Origin: a virus
Direction: 5' to 3' (one strand)
IMG/VR virus record: IMGVR_UViG_3300045118_000170
Coordinates: 1-56,982 of that record
DNA length: 56,982 nt
In this document: piece after piece, positions 41,231 through 47,574 of the stretch
Numbering within the stretch: position 1 is the stretch's first letter
How the letters are laid out: the number at the start of each line of letters is the position of its first letter
The notes under the pieces: model-generated
What the model was told of the DNA's origin: nothing
Seen by the model: the letters and a program-made list of their open reading frames with translations, nothing else
Databases searched by the model: none
Position numbers and translations under genes: made by a program

Positions 41231-41312
41231 TGCTGCTTCCGTGTACCTCTACAACAGCGCCAACGGTATCCGCGTTTCGCAACCATTGGGGCCAATGCTT
41301 ACGGGGAGTCAT
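41163..41312 (-). CDS. 49-residue WxDGVW-repeat protein
   Basis: From ATG 41312 (ATGA overlap; GAGAGG 6 nt upstream) the ORF has an N-terminal helix and VVEVHG strand, then a repeat WLDGVWRDGVWRGG. Such W-x-x-G-x-W arrays occur in other phage proteins. It stops after 49 codons, but a shift of frame would join it to 40865-41230, whose domain follows directly. Confidence 0.5.
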   Translation of the reverse strand: MTPRKHWPQWLRNADTVGAVVEVHGSSIVWLDGVWRDGVWRGGDRSSLR

Positions 41313-41578
41313 CGCTTACCTCTCTTTCTTTGTAGGGTCGGTTGATGCTGTGAACAGTAGCCTTCCTTGACCAGAACACCCCGCCCACCCCATCTAGTTA
41401 GGTACGTAGTATAGCCGATGGCCGGTCTGATATCTGCGAGGGGACAGTGAGCGCATCGGTCAGGGATTCCGCCACGGAGTCCGACAGACCAACGCCCGAC
41501 TTTTGGCTGGCCGTACTTTGTGAGTAAGTCAACCATGATCAACTTCCCGTCCTCTGTCCCCTTGACCTCATAAGCCAT
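41309..41578 (-). CDS. Hypothetical zinc-binding-like protein
   Basis: The 89 residues contain CAHC (about 43-46) and a later CSQH, a possible Cys3His site, with a basic C-terminal tail. The C-terminal codons supply the SD for the next ORF, and the stop overlaps its ATG. Function unknown. Confidence 0.55.
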   Translation of the reverse strand: MAYEVKGTEDGKLIMVDLLTKYGQPKVGRWSVGLRGGIPDRCAHCPLADIRPAIGYTTYLTRWGGRGVLVKEGYCSQHQPTLQRKRGKR

Positions 41579-41581
41579 ATA

Positions 41582-42115
41582 TCACCTCCCGAAGTAGAAA
41601 CACCGAGCATAGTCCACGACGGCCTCTTCTTCTTCCTGATCTAGAAGGTACTCCGTCCAGGGAGTAAACCAGTCTTGATGCTCAATGGTTGCCGATTCCG
41701 GCTCGCCGTATTCGTCCAATGATCCAATGATCCTACAGGCGGGTCCCCCTGTACCAAGGAGAATCGTGTACTGGGCAGGTGTAAGCGGCTCACCCAGCCT
41801 GGTCCAGCCAGAGCGGACCTCGACACATAATGGGTCTTCGTGTATCACCTGTTCGGCATCCTCTGCGTTATGGTACTCCGCACGCTCCTCGTCGATCGCA
41901 CACTTCCCGTACTTCGAGTCCCCTTTCTCGTAGTACAAGTTAAGGCCCCTCTTGATTGTCGCCGTGTCCAGGGTACAATCCTCCCCCGTACACTCCTGCG
42001 AGTGGCGGAGTCGGGCCACCATGTCAAGGATTCCCGCAAGGGCGGCGGCGGCTTGCCTTTCTGAGCGTTGTTCTTCTTGATCTTTAGCGACCTTTTGCGG
42101 TTTTGTCGTAGGCAT
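41582..42115 (-). CDS. Hypothetical acidic protein
   Basis: The 177 residues have a Lys/Glu/Gln N-terminal helix, a CTGEDC pair near 42-47, and an alpha/beta C-terminal domain with CRIIGSLDEYG and an acidic DQEEEEAVVDYARCF end. A good AGGGGGG-type site precedes ATG 42115. It resembles phage proteins of unknown function that carry an adenine-methylation or charge-rich tail, but I do not assign a family. Confidence 0.55.
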   Translation of the reverse strand: MPTTKPQKVAKDQEEQRSERQAAAALAGILDMVARLRHSQECTGEDCTLDTATIKRGLNLYYEKGDSKYGKCAIDEERAEYHNAEDAEQVIHEDPLCVEVRSGWTRLGEPLTPAQYTILLGTGGPACRIIGSLDEYGEPESATIEHQDWFTPWTEYLLDQEEEEAVVDYARCFYFGR

Positions 42116-42159
42116 TGTGCCCCCCTTGGTTGGGTGTTACAGTTAACTCACAGTTGAGC

Positions 42160-42441
42160 CTAGCCGTGGATATAAGCCGCGTAATCCGCTTCACAGGCGG
42201 CTTTCGCCTCTTTTACCGTGGCATATAGGCCATGTGATTCAGGGACTAAACAAGTCTCAAAATCGTCGAATGAAGCTTCCCATCGTTGCTGATCCCGTTC
42301 CCATGCAACCGTGTACTTACGACGCTTTAAGTTCATGACGGGAAATGCGACAAAGAAGCAGGGCTTGCCTCCCGTTGTAGCGCTGACAACTTCTTTCCAA
42401 GCAAGAGCCGGAACTAGCGCGGATGCTTTTAATTTCTCCAT
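42160..42441 (-). CDS. Hypothetical protein
   Basis: The 93 residues have a beta-rich middle (KPCFFVAFPVM, KYTVAWERDQQRWEASF) and a C-terminal helix. It is preceded by an AGAGGGA site and separated from neighbours by short gaps. No family is recognised. Confidence 0.5.
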   Translation of the reverse strand: MEKLKASALVPALAWKEVVSATTGGKPCFFVAFPVMNLKRRKYTVAWERDQQRWEASFDDFETCLVPESHGLYATVKEAKAACEADYAAYIHG

Positions 42442-42518
42442 GTTGTCCCTCTTTCTAATGTTGTGTACGCCAACCCCATTTTTCAGGCCTATACCCTTGC
42501 CGCACGTGATTTTCCCCC

Positions 42519-42887
42519 TTACTCGTTCCGTGGAGTCAACACAATCGAAAGGCTGTCAAGCGTGGTGTAAGTCCATTGATACCTTGCTTGTAGTTCTTTT
42601 GTTTCAAGACGGTTGACGGGGTAAACAATGCGATGCTGAGCGTAATTATTGACCTTTTGTGCGTCTCTCCATTGACGTAACTGATAGTCTCTTGACCATT
42701 TCCGACCGACCTGCGGTAAACTGGTATTGATCTTTTTGTTTAAGCAGGTCCGAAACCATGTCCGCCATTGATCGGCGGGTATCGTTTCATCCGGCCAACA
42801 CGCACGGCCAAGGTACACTGAACCGTTGGGGTGTTCCTTGACCCACCGCAAAGTTGCCACAAGTTGCTGAGCCGTGTAGGTACGCAC
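42519..42887 (-). CDS. Hypothetical basic protein
   Basis: The 122 residues start with a helix (TAQQLVATLRWVKEHP), then a Trp/Arg-rich segment, and lack Cys pairs or membrane spans. The composition is compatible with nucleic-acid binding. It is an early gene near the control region. No family is recognised. Confidence 0.5.
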   Translation of the reverse strand: MRTYTAQQLVATLRWVKEHPNGSVYLGRACWPDETIPADQWRTWFRTCLNKKINTSLPQVGRKWSRDYQLRQWRDAQKVNNYAQHRIVYPVNRLETKELQARYQWTYTTLDSLSIVLTPRNE

Positions 42888-42960
42888 AGTCAGTCTCCCC
42901 TGTTACTGGTTCTCTATCAGTCCCTTGTGGGACTCCCCGATTACCCCGCTCCTTGAACGC

Positions 42961-43263
42961 CTATTGATCGACTTCCGTCAACACTTCCTTTACAATTTGT
43001 TCACTTGTCAGTCGAAAACTCTCATACATCCCGAACTTGAACGTAACCTCGATCCGATCCGGCATGGTTTTCCAGCGTTTGACTTGTGAGGCGACGCGAA
43101 TACGTGCGGCTCTCCCCTGCTGATCATGATACCAAAACTCTTGCCCATAGACCATAGCCTTGGCTTCATCCAAGGTGACAGGTCGAAGCGTCACCATCGT
43201 TGGATGCTTCCTCTTGTCCCCCCGTAGCGGGATTGTGACTATGTTAGTTGTTTGTTCTCGCAT
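42961..43263 (-). CDS. Hypothetical early protein
   Basis: From ATG 43263, with AAGGGAGGGG upstream, the product is 100 residues: a beta-rich core (MVTLRPVTLDEAKAMVYGQEFWY) and a final helical segment. The frame is open further upstream, but the ribosome site favours this start. It overlaps the frameshifted coiled-coil ORF. No family is recognised. Confidence 0.55.
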   Translation of the reverse strand: MREQTTNIVTIPLRGDKRKHPTMVTLRPVTLDEAKAMVYGQEFWYHDQQGRAARIRVASQVKRWKTMPDRIEVTFKFGMYESFRLTSEQIVKEVLTEVDQ

Positions 43264-43420
43264 GTGACCCCTCCCTTCGCTTTGCTTCTTCTTGCCGCCA
43301 GGCTTCGACATGCTGCCAGGCTTCAATCGCTATCCGATAATCTGTAGTTACTTGCTGGTGTGCCTCGACATAGGCTTGCCAGGCGACTAGGTAGCAGTTC
43401 CAACGAGAAGCTTCTTCATG
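43244..43420 (-). pseudogene. Coiled-coil ORF lacking an in-frame start
   Basis: A 58-codon frame encodes a charged Trp/Glu/Gln helix (AYVEAHQQV, IEAWQHVEAWRQEEAKRREG), similar in style to the 50-residue gene upstream. The only good start, ATG 43419 after AAAGGGGAC, is in the neighbouring frame and stops after 10 codons. A one-base indel or a frameshift event is needed. Confidence 0.4.
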
Positions 43421-43467
43421 GTGTCCCCTTTGGTTGTGTCCGCCCCGTGTCCGCGTTTACTGACGGA

Positions 43468-43620
43468 TTAGCCGTGCCTAATGGTTTCCATGTATCGCTG
43501 CCAGGCTTCATCGGAACGTCGCCTTGCCTCCTCACACGCGAGCCGAGCTTCGTTATACCGTTGTTTGGCCGCTTGATACGCTTGCTTTGCCAGGCTAATC
43601 GACTCTTTTGAGCTTTTCAT
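43468..43620 (-). CDS. 50-residue coiled-coil protein, first leftward gene
   Basis: From ATG 43620, behind GAGAGGAC, the ORF encodes a continuous charged helix with Lys, Glu, Ala, Arg and Gln heptads (AKQAYQAAKQRYNEARLACEEARRR). It is the promoter-proximal gene of the early operon. Function unknown. Confidence 0.5.
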   Translation of the reverse strand: MKSSKESISLAKQAYQAAKQRYNEARLACEEARRRSDEAWQRYMETIRHG

Positions 43621-43765
43621 GTTGTCCTCTCTGTGTCCACGTTCGCCTCTACTTTAAAGGATGCAATCCCCTTGCCACCTAATTGAAAATATCCACAACC
43701 AGGTTATAACATAACTGCTTGATTTTCCTGTGCAGGCAAAAAGTATGCCTATCAATAACCGACTG

Positions 43766-43800
43766 AGGACCGCAAATTGTCGTCACAGGACCGCAAATTG
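43766..43800. repeat. Direct repeat of AGGACCGCAAATTG, 21-bp phase
   Basis: Two exact 14-bp copies start at 43766 and 43787, two helical turns apart. The part GCAAATTGCGT recurs inverted at 44030-44040. These are a second class of likely protein-binding sites, flanking the palindromic operators. Confidence 0.6.
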
Positions 43801-43807
43801 CGTCACC

Positions 43808-43823
43808 GTATCTTAATGGATAC
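43808..43823. promoter_or_regulatory. Operator 1, GTATCTTAATGGATAC
   Basis: It matches the 16-bp operator consensus, with GTATCT and GGATAC arms. It lies about 190 bp upstream of the first leftward gene and next to the direct repeat. Confidence 0.6.
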
Positions 43824-43941
43824 CACTTAACACGTAGTCCTACGGTACGCGGCGATCTCCAAGCTGGGCGCGGTGGCACGGCGTTTGCTCTTGTCGAAGG
43901 GCGGGGTGTGGTTTCTACGTGCAAGGTTCGTGCCCGACGAC

Positions 43942-44018
43942 GTATCTAAGTAGATACACGGGTTACGGGTATGTACCTAATTGGATACAGCGCCCAGCTT
44001 CTGTATCTAAGTAGATAC
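43942..44018. promoter_or_regulatory. Phased array of three palindromic operators
   Basis: GTATCTAAGTAGATAC occurs at 43942-43957 and 44003-44018, with GTACCTAATTGGATAC at 43973-43988. Starts are 31 and 30 bp apart, close to three helical turns, so bound dimers would lie on one face of the DNA. A repressor/activator switch is likely; the HTH protein at 30115 is the obvious candidate reader. Confidence 0.7.
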
Positions 44019-44096
44019 ACCACGTTGGCACGCAATTTGCTTCCAGGGGTGGTGGTTCACAAATAGTGGTGAGGCCAAGCACGGGCCGGACCCTTT

Positions 44097-44131
44097 GCGT
44101 AAGGGGTGGGGGTGGCGTAAGGGGTGGGGGG
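44097..44131 (+). repeat. Tandem GCGTAAGGGGTGGGGG repeat, G-quadruplex potential
   Basis: A 16-bp unit occurs at 44097-44112 and 44115-44130. The plus strand has four runs of four or more G within 30 bases, which could fold into a G-quadruplex. It lies just upstream of the rightward promoters. Confidence 0.55.
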
Positions 44132-44194
44132 TAGACAAGGGGGTAGCCAGGGGGGTATGGAGCGACCTCCTGGGGTCAATTGACACTCAAGCGC

Positions 44195-44223
44195 TTGACA
44201 TGGGAAACCGAAGAACATATACT
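44195..44223 (+). promoter_or_regulatory. Strong rightward sigma-70 promoter P1
   Basis: TTGACA (44195-44200) and TATACT (44218-44223) are exactly 17 bp apart. It is the closest match to consensus in the genome and is expected to be active immediately on infection. Its transcript begins just before a hairpin and terminator, with no gene in between. Confidence 0.75.
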
Positions 44224-44229
44224 GCCTAA

Positions 44230-44290
44230 ACGACTCCCCACCTGGCTTCGGGCAGGTGGCGTAGGGGCTCCTTTGGGAGCCCTTGCTTTA
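44230..44290 (+). ncRNA. Possible short regulatory RNA or attenuator leader
   Basis: Transcription from P1 would give about 60 nt containing hairpin CCACCTG/CAGGTGG (44238-44259) and a terminator hairpin. No ORF with a ribosome site is present. It could be a small RNA or an attenuated leader for the operon. Prediction from structure only. Confidence 0.4.
44263..44290 (+). terminator. Intrinsic terminator after P1
   Basis: GGGCTCC (44265-44271), loop TTTG and GGAGCCC (44276-44282) form a 7-9 bp stem, followed by TTGCTTTAT. The T-tract is interrupted, so termination may be partial. Confidence 0.55.
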
Positions 44291-44340
44291 TGTGCTCCTC
44301 ACCATGCCCCCTTATCCATCCCTCAACCTGCTCTAGGGGC

Positions 44341-44369
44341 TTGACAAATCGAGGGGATACCTGTACAGT
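44341..44369 (+). promoter_or_regulatory. Rightward sigma-70 promoter P2
   Basis: TTGACA (44341-44346) and TACAGT (44364-44369) are 17 bp apart. Transcription would start about 15 nt before the first gene of the rightward accessory operon. Confidence 0.7.
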
Positions 44370-44389
44370 GCTGGGAGGGGGGAGGCGAC

Positions 44390-44821
44390 GTGACCTCGGA
44401 CGCAATGCTGGAGCGAGCTATCTTTGCCGCGTTGATGCATCACCACGGCCAGCGCGATAAGTCTGGAGAACCAATCATCCTCCATCCCTTAACGGTAATG
44501 GCGAACGTCGAAGGCCACGTAAGAAAAGCCATTGCCGTCCTCCATGATGTTGTAGAAGATACCGATTTGACTCTCGCCCAGTTGCGGGAAATGGAGTTCC
44601 CGGTCGAGGTGGTGGAGGGAGTGGATCGCTTGACCCGTCGTCCGGGCGAGTCTTACCATGCCGCGTTACAACGTGCGAAGGAGCACGAGGACTCCAAAGC
44701 CGTGAAAATCGCGGACGTGCGCCATAACCTGTCGCGGGGGTCTCAGTTACCACAAAAAGAACAGGAGTCGTTGCAACGCCGCTACCAACAAGCGCTTGTG
44801 TTCTTGGAGGGGGAGGAGTAG
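44390..44821 (+). CDS. MESH1-like HD hydrolase (alarmone hydrolase-like)
   Basis: The 143 residues from GTG 44390 (GGAGG site) have the RelA/SpoT HD-domain layout: HHHGQRDKSGEP...HPLTV, VLHDVVEDTDL (HD and ED), and VKIADVRHNLS. Family members hydrolyse (p)ppGpp or NADPH-type phosphates with a metal. No synthetase domain follows, so it should be a pure hydrolase. It is the first gene after P2, consistent with early reshaping of host stress signalling. Confidence 0.75.
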   Translation: MTSDAMLERAIFAALMHHHGQRDKSGEPIILHPLTVMANVEGHVRKAIAVLHDVVEDTDLTLAQLREMEFPVEVVEGVDRLTRRPGESYHAALQRAKEHEDSKAVKIADVRHNLSRGSQLPQKEQESLQRRYQQALVFLEGEE

Positions 44822-44825
44822 AACG

Positions 44826-45152
44826 ATGTTGGACCCCGACGATACGAGCGATAACCACCCATCGAACCTCAATGTTCGAGCACAGTTTGAACAGGCCAAG
44901 CTCTATGAGCGCCTACGTCCTTCCATCGACGGGCAGGGCTTGTGCTTTCGCTGTACCAACTCCTTGATTACGAAACGCCGCACGAAGAACGAGCCGACTA
45001 TCTTTTGCCATGAAGCCCGACAACCCATGCCACCCGACATCGAGCAATGTAACAAGTTTCAACCACGGGGGCAGTTGAACATTTGGGATTTGGCGCAACT
45101 CTGCCGCATCATTGAGGTCCAACCGGCGTCGGAACGGGGAGGGTATCGATGA
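44826..45152 (+). CDS. Small Cys-rich protein
   Basis: From ATG 44826, with GGAGGAG upstream, the product is 108 residues with CFRC near 40 and later CHEARQPMPPDIEQC, a probable zinc site. It is coupled to the next gene by ATGA. No family is recognised. Confidence 0.55.
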   Translation: MLDPDDTSDNHPSNLNVRAQFEQAKLYERLRPSIDGQGLCFRCTNSLITKRRTKNEPTIFCHEARQPMPPDIEQCNKFQPRGQLNIWDLAQLCRIIEVQPASERGGYR

Positions 45153-45379
45153 ACCATCCAGAACTATTGCGTGTTGTTGTCCGACGACTTAGCTACCCAA
45201 GTGCGCGAGCTTTCAAGGCCGCGAAGCGCCGAGAACTCCGTCAACTTGAAAAGGCCCTCTCCCTGTTTCGGTTCGGCTGTGCTGGGTGTCCATCCCCCGC
45301 CTCGTCCTTTGTTCGCTCGTTTCAAGGCCAACTAGACCGTCTGAAACAAACCTTGTCCGTTCGTCAGTGGGGGCGTTGA
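45149..45379 (+). CDS. Small basic helical protein
   Basis: The 76 residues are rich in Arg, Leu and Ser with a CAGC pair near residue 46. The ATG overlaps the previous stop. It lies immediately before the RusA gene. No family is recognised. Confidence 0.5.
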   Translation: MNHPELLRVVVRRLSYPSARAFKAAKRRELRQLEKALSLFRFGCAGCPSPASSFVRSFQGQLDRLKQTLSVRQWGR

Positions 45380-45381
45380 CG

Positions 45382-45780
45382 GTGTGGTTGGTGCTCCCTG
45401 GACAATGCCCGTCAGGGAAAAACGCCGTACAAATCACCCGCACGGGGCATCGCTATCCAACCAAGCGGTTTACGACGTGGCGGGAAGCGTCATTAAGTGC
45501 CATCAAGGAGCAAGTAGAGCAGGTCAAGGCCAACGTGGGGCACCCGATGGAACGACATCTGCATGGCCCGCCGTATTCCCTCCATGTCTCGTATTGGCCG
45601 GGGGACTTGCGCCGCCGGGACGTTCCTGGTATGCTGGATGCGGTGTTTCATGTGTTGGAACGTGCCTGTCTTGTGGAGGACGACGCGCACATTACCCACG
45701 TCCAATGGACGACGGAGGCTGTGGATCGCACAACACCACGAGTGGAATTGCGGTTGGTCTCGATTCGAGGGGAGGAGTAA
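45382..45780 (+). CDS. rusA: RusA-like Holliday junction resolvase
   Basis: From GTG 45382 the product is 132 residues (a TTG at 45376, overlapping the upstream stop, is an alternative). The RusA pattern is clear: PSGKNAVQITRTGHRYPT near the start, then DLRRRDVPGMLDAVFHVLE and LVEDDAHITHV, which provide the catalytic Asp residues. It cuts four-way junctions and would clear recombination or packaging intermediates. Confidence 0.8.
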   Translation: MWLVLPGQCPSGKNAVQITRTGHRYPTKRFTTWREASLSAIKEQVEQVKANVGHPMERHLHGPPYSLHVSYWPGDLRRRDVPGMLDAVFHVLERACLVEDDAHITHVQWTTEAVDRTTPRVELRLVSIRGEE

Positions 45781-45785
45781 CCGCC

Positions 45786-45872
45786 ATGTTGACGACTTTT
45801 GGCCTCGGCTTTGTGGTCGGCTTCCTAACCATGTTTGGCGTGTGGTGTATGCTGGAGTACACGCGGAGGTAG
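45786..45872 (+). CDS. 28-residue membrane microprotein
   Basis: ATG 45786 has a GGAGGAG site. The product is one hydrophobic helix (FGLGFVVGFLTMFGVW) with a basic EYTRR end. It is packed tightly between neighbours, and the next gene's GGAGG overlaps its stop. Function unknown. Confidence 0.5.
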   Translation: MLTTFGLGFVVGFLTMFGVWCMLEYTRR

Positions 45873-45875
45873 GCG

Positions 45876-46043
45876 ATGTGGACCTGGCATGACGGCGTGA
45901 CCCTGGGGTTTTGGTTTACGATTGGCGGGAGTGTTGCGACCCTTTTTACCCTTGTGGCCCTCCGTATTGTAACGAGCCTGTTCGACTGTATCTTGGCGTG
46001 GTTAAAGACGGAAGTGCCTCCCTCCACGAACGACGAACCTTAG
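45876..46043 (+). CDS. 55-residue membrane protein
   Basis: ATG 45876 follows GGAGGTAGGCG. The protein has two adjoining hydrophobic segments (about 8-24 and 27-42) and a short acidic tail. It follows the microprotein after 3 nt; the two may act together at the inner membrane. No family is recognised. Confidence 0.5.
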   Translation: MWTWHDGVTLGFWFTIGGSVATLFTLVALRIVTSLFDCILAWLKTEVPPSTNDEP

Positions 46044-46053
46044 AGGCCGACAC

Positions 46054-46266
46054 ATGGCGCGACGGTGCCGACATCAGTGGCGGTACTCACACGGCGTCCT
46101 CGACCGGCGGAAGCGCGTCCCGTTTACCGTGGTCGTCGTGCGGTATTGCGCCGACTGTCAACGGCGAGAGGTGTCCAGAACGCAAATATGGACAAAAGCG
46201 CGTGGCGATCATGCCCTCCCGTTCCACTATGGGCCGAGTTTTCCCATCGTTGAGTTAGCGGGCTGA
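46054..46266 (+). CDS. Small basic zinc-knuckle-like protein
   Basis: The 70 residues are Arg-rich with CADC near residue 32 and a late GDHALPFHYG segment. GAGG precedes the ATG. The stop overlaps the next start. It may bind nucleic acid; no family is recognised. Confidence 0.5.
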   Translation: MARRCRHQWRYSHGVLDRRKRVPFTVVVVRYCADCQRREVSRTQIWTKARGDHALPFHYGPSFPIVELAG

Positions 46267-47111
46267 TGCAACTCCTAGAACACACTATCCTCGTCCCAAA
46301 CTACACCACGACGGTCTCAGTATTCCCATTTGCCTGTGTCCACAAAGATTCCGACGGCCATTCGAGCCACCATTGGCAGGCGTTTCTTGATGAGGTACGC
46401 AGTACCACCTATGCCGTTGCACCGGGCTTGGGCGATTACCACGACTGGCTCCGCACCCATGCCCGCGAGTTTCTCCGCCAGTACCCCCACGACAAGAACA
46501 GTTTTCAACGCCTCCACGATTGGCGGCATCAGATGACCGAGCAATTCGCACGAGAACTCGAACCCATCAAGGACAAAATCCCGTTCCTGTCCCTCGGCAA
46601 CCATCACCACGACTATGCAGACGGCACCAACGACGTGCAAGAACTCTGTCGGTTGTTGGGCGTGCCCTATGGCGGCGTCGGCGGGTTCTTGCGCCTCCGT
46701 ATCTGCTTAAAAGAGCGCCCGACGATGGCTTTTATCGTCTTGAATATCCTTTATCACCACGGCACAAGGATCGGGATGGGCTCCACGATGGGCGGCGATG
46801 TCAACGCGATGGTCAAGAAGGCCGAAGCCTGGGACTTCGATGCCTTGATCGTCGCGCATAATCACAAAAAACACGGCGTCCACATCCCGCTCGTCGGCGT
46901 GCCTAAGCGAGGGCGGATGCAGTTGATCGAGCGCCCGAAAGCCTACATCCGGGCTGGGTGTTTCATGCGCGGCTACGTGAAGGATTGCGTCACCTACGCC
47001 GAGGAAGCCGGGTTGATGAACCCAACCGCCATTGGGCATGTCCGGTGGGATATTATACCGAAGCGGCGGGAGAATGACCAGATTGGGTACGAGTTTAAGA
47101 TGACGTATTAG
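46266..47111 (+). CDS. Calcineurin-like metallophosphoesterase
   Basis: The 281 residues show the metallophosphoesterase motifs in order: FACVHKDSDG (D/H), GLGDYHDW (GD), LGNHHHD (GNH), NILYHHG (H) and VAHNHKKHG (HxH-like). Two metal ions would be bound and a phosphate ester hydrolysed. Targets could be DNA ends or nucleotides. It is followed after 11 nt by a small helical gene. Confidence 0.75.
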   Translation: MQLLEHTILVPNYTTTVSVFPFACVHKDSDGHSSHHWQAFLDEVRSTTYAVAPGLGDYHDWLRTHAREFLRQYPHDKNSFQRLHDWRHQMTEQFARELEPIKDKIPFLSLGNHHHDYADGTNDVQELCRLLGVPYGGVGGFLRLRICLKERPTMAFIVLNILYHHGTRIGMGSTMGGDVNAMVKKAEAWDFDALIVAHNHKKHGVHIPLVGVPKRGRMQLIERPKAYIRAGCFMRGYVKDCVTYAEEAGLMNPTAIGHVRWDIIPKRRENDQIGYEFKMTY

Positions 47112-47122
47112 GAAGGTGAAGG

Positions 47123-47317
47123 ATGTCAAAGGATGAGGATGTCCAGCGTCTTGCGGCTCATGTCGTTGAACGCCTCGGCGACAGCGATGAACTCCTGGAC
47201 TTTCTGTGGGCGTTGGAGTATGCGCCGACGGTGTTCCGACGCGCCGCGATTGAAGGGGCGAGAAAACACCGCGATTGGGTTGTGACCTCTCTAATTACCA
47301 AAGGGAAACTTCCATGA
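47123..47317 (+). CDS. Small helical protein
   Basis: The 64 residues form several amphipathic helices with acidic and Arg-rich faces (VQRLAAHVVERLGDSDELLDFL). AAGGTGAAGG precedes ATG, and the stop overlaps the next start (ATGA). No family is recognised. Confidence 0.55.
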   Translation: MSKDEDVQRLAAHVVERLGDSDELLDFLWALEYAPTVFRRAAIEGARKHRDWVVTSLITKGKLP

Positions 47318-47574
47318 ATCGGTGGCTTCGCTACCAACGCGGACCTTTGATCGTTCACCTAGCCATTCAATCCCCTTATTGGGAGTGGCTCATCGGCGTT
47401 CGCGTGTCTCGTAAACCAGGACATCGGGGAGGACAGGTGATGTGCGGTCTTGGTCCTGCGCTCTCCCTGTCGGTGGACTGGCATCCAACAAATCGCCAGA
47501 TTCACTTAGACGGGTTGCGGATGGTCACGGCGACGGAGGAATCAAGAAGCGGCGATCAAAGGAGAAATCCCTGA
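47314..47574 (+). CDS. Hypothetical protein
   Basis: The 86 residues are beta-rich with Trp and Arg and start at ATG 47314 behind AAAGGG. The terminal codons contain AAAGGAG, the ribosome site of the methyltransferase, whose CTG start overlaps this stop as CTGA. No family is recognised. Confidence 0.5.
   Translation: MNRWLRYQRGPLIVHLAIQSPYWEWLIGVRVSRKPGHRGGQVMCGLGPALSLSVDWHPTNRQIHLDGLRMVTATEESRSGDQRRNP

Larger units (their letters stand above)
43621..44389. other. Divergent control region
   Basis: This 770-bp region separates the leftward early operon from the rightward operon. It holds four palindromic operators, a 14-bp direct repeat with an inverted copy, a G-rich tandem repeat, two rightward promoters, a hairpin and a terminator. 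I did not find a convincing leftward promoter. Short reading frames here lack ribosome sites and are not called. Confidence 0.7.

Noticed and set aside
43640-43740. Leftward promoter for the early operon
   Set aside because: A TATAAC -10-like element is present on the minus strand at 43703-43708, but no acceptable -35 lies at 16-18 bp, so no promoter is called.
43679-43924. 81-codon minus-strand frame in the control region
   Set aside because: No ribosome site, mixed composition, and it runs across the operators and direct repeats, so it is more likely regulatory DNA.
43766-44130. Short repeats considered as a CRISPR array
   Set aside because: Repeat units are 14-16 bp, spacings differ between motif classes and no cas genes are present; operators and tandem repeats fit better.
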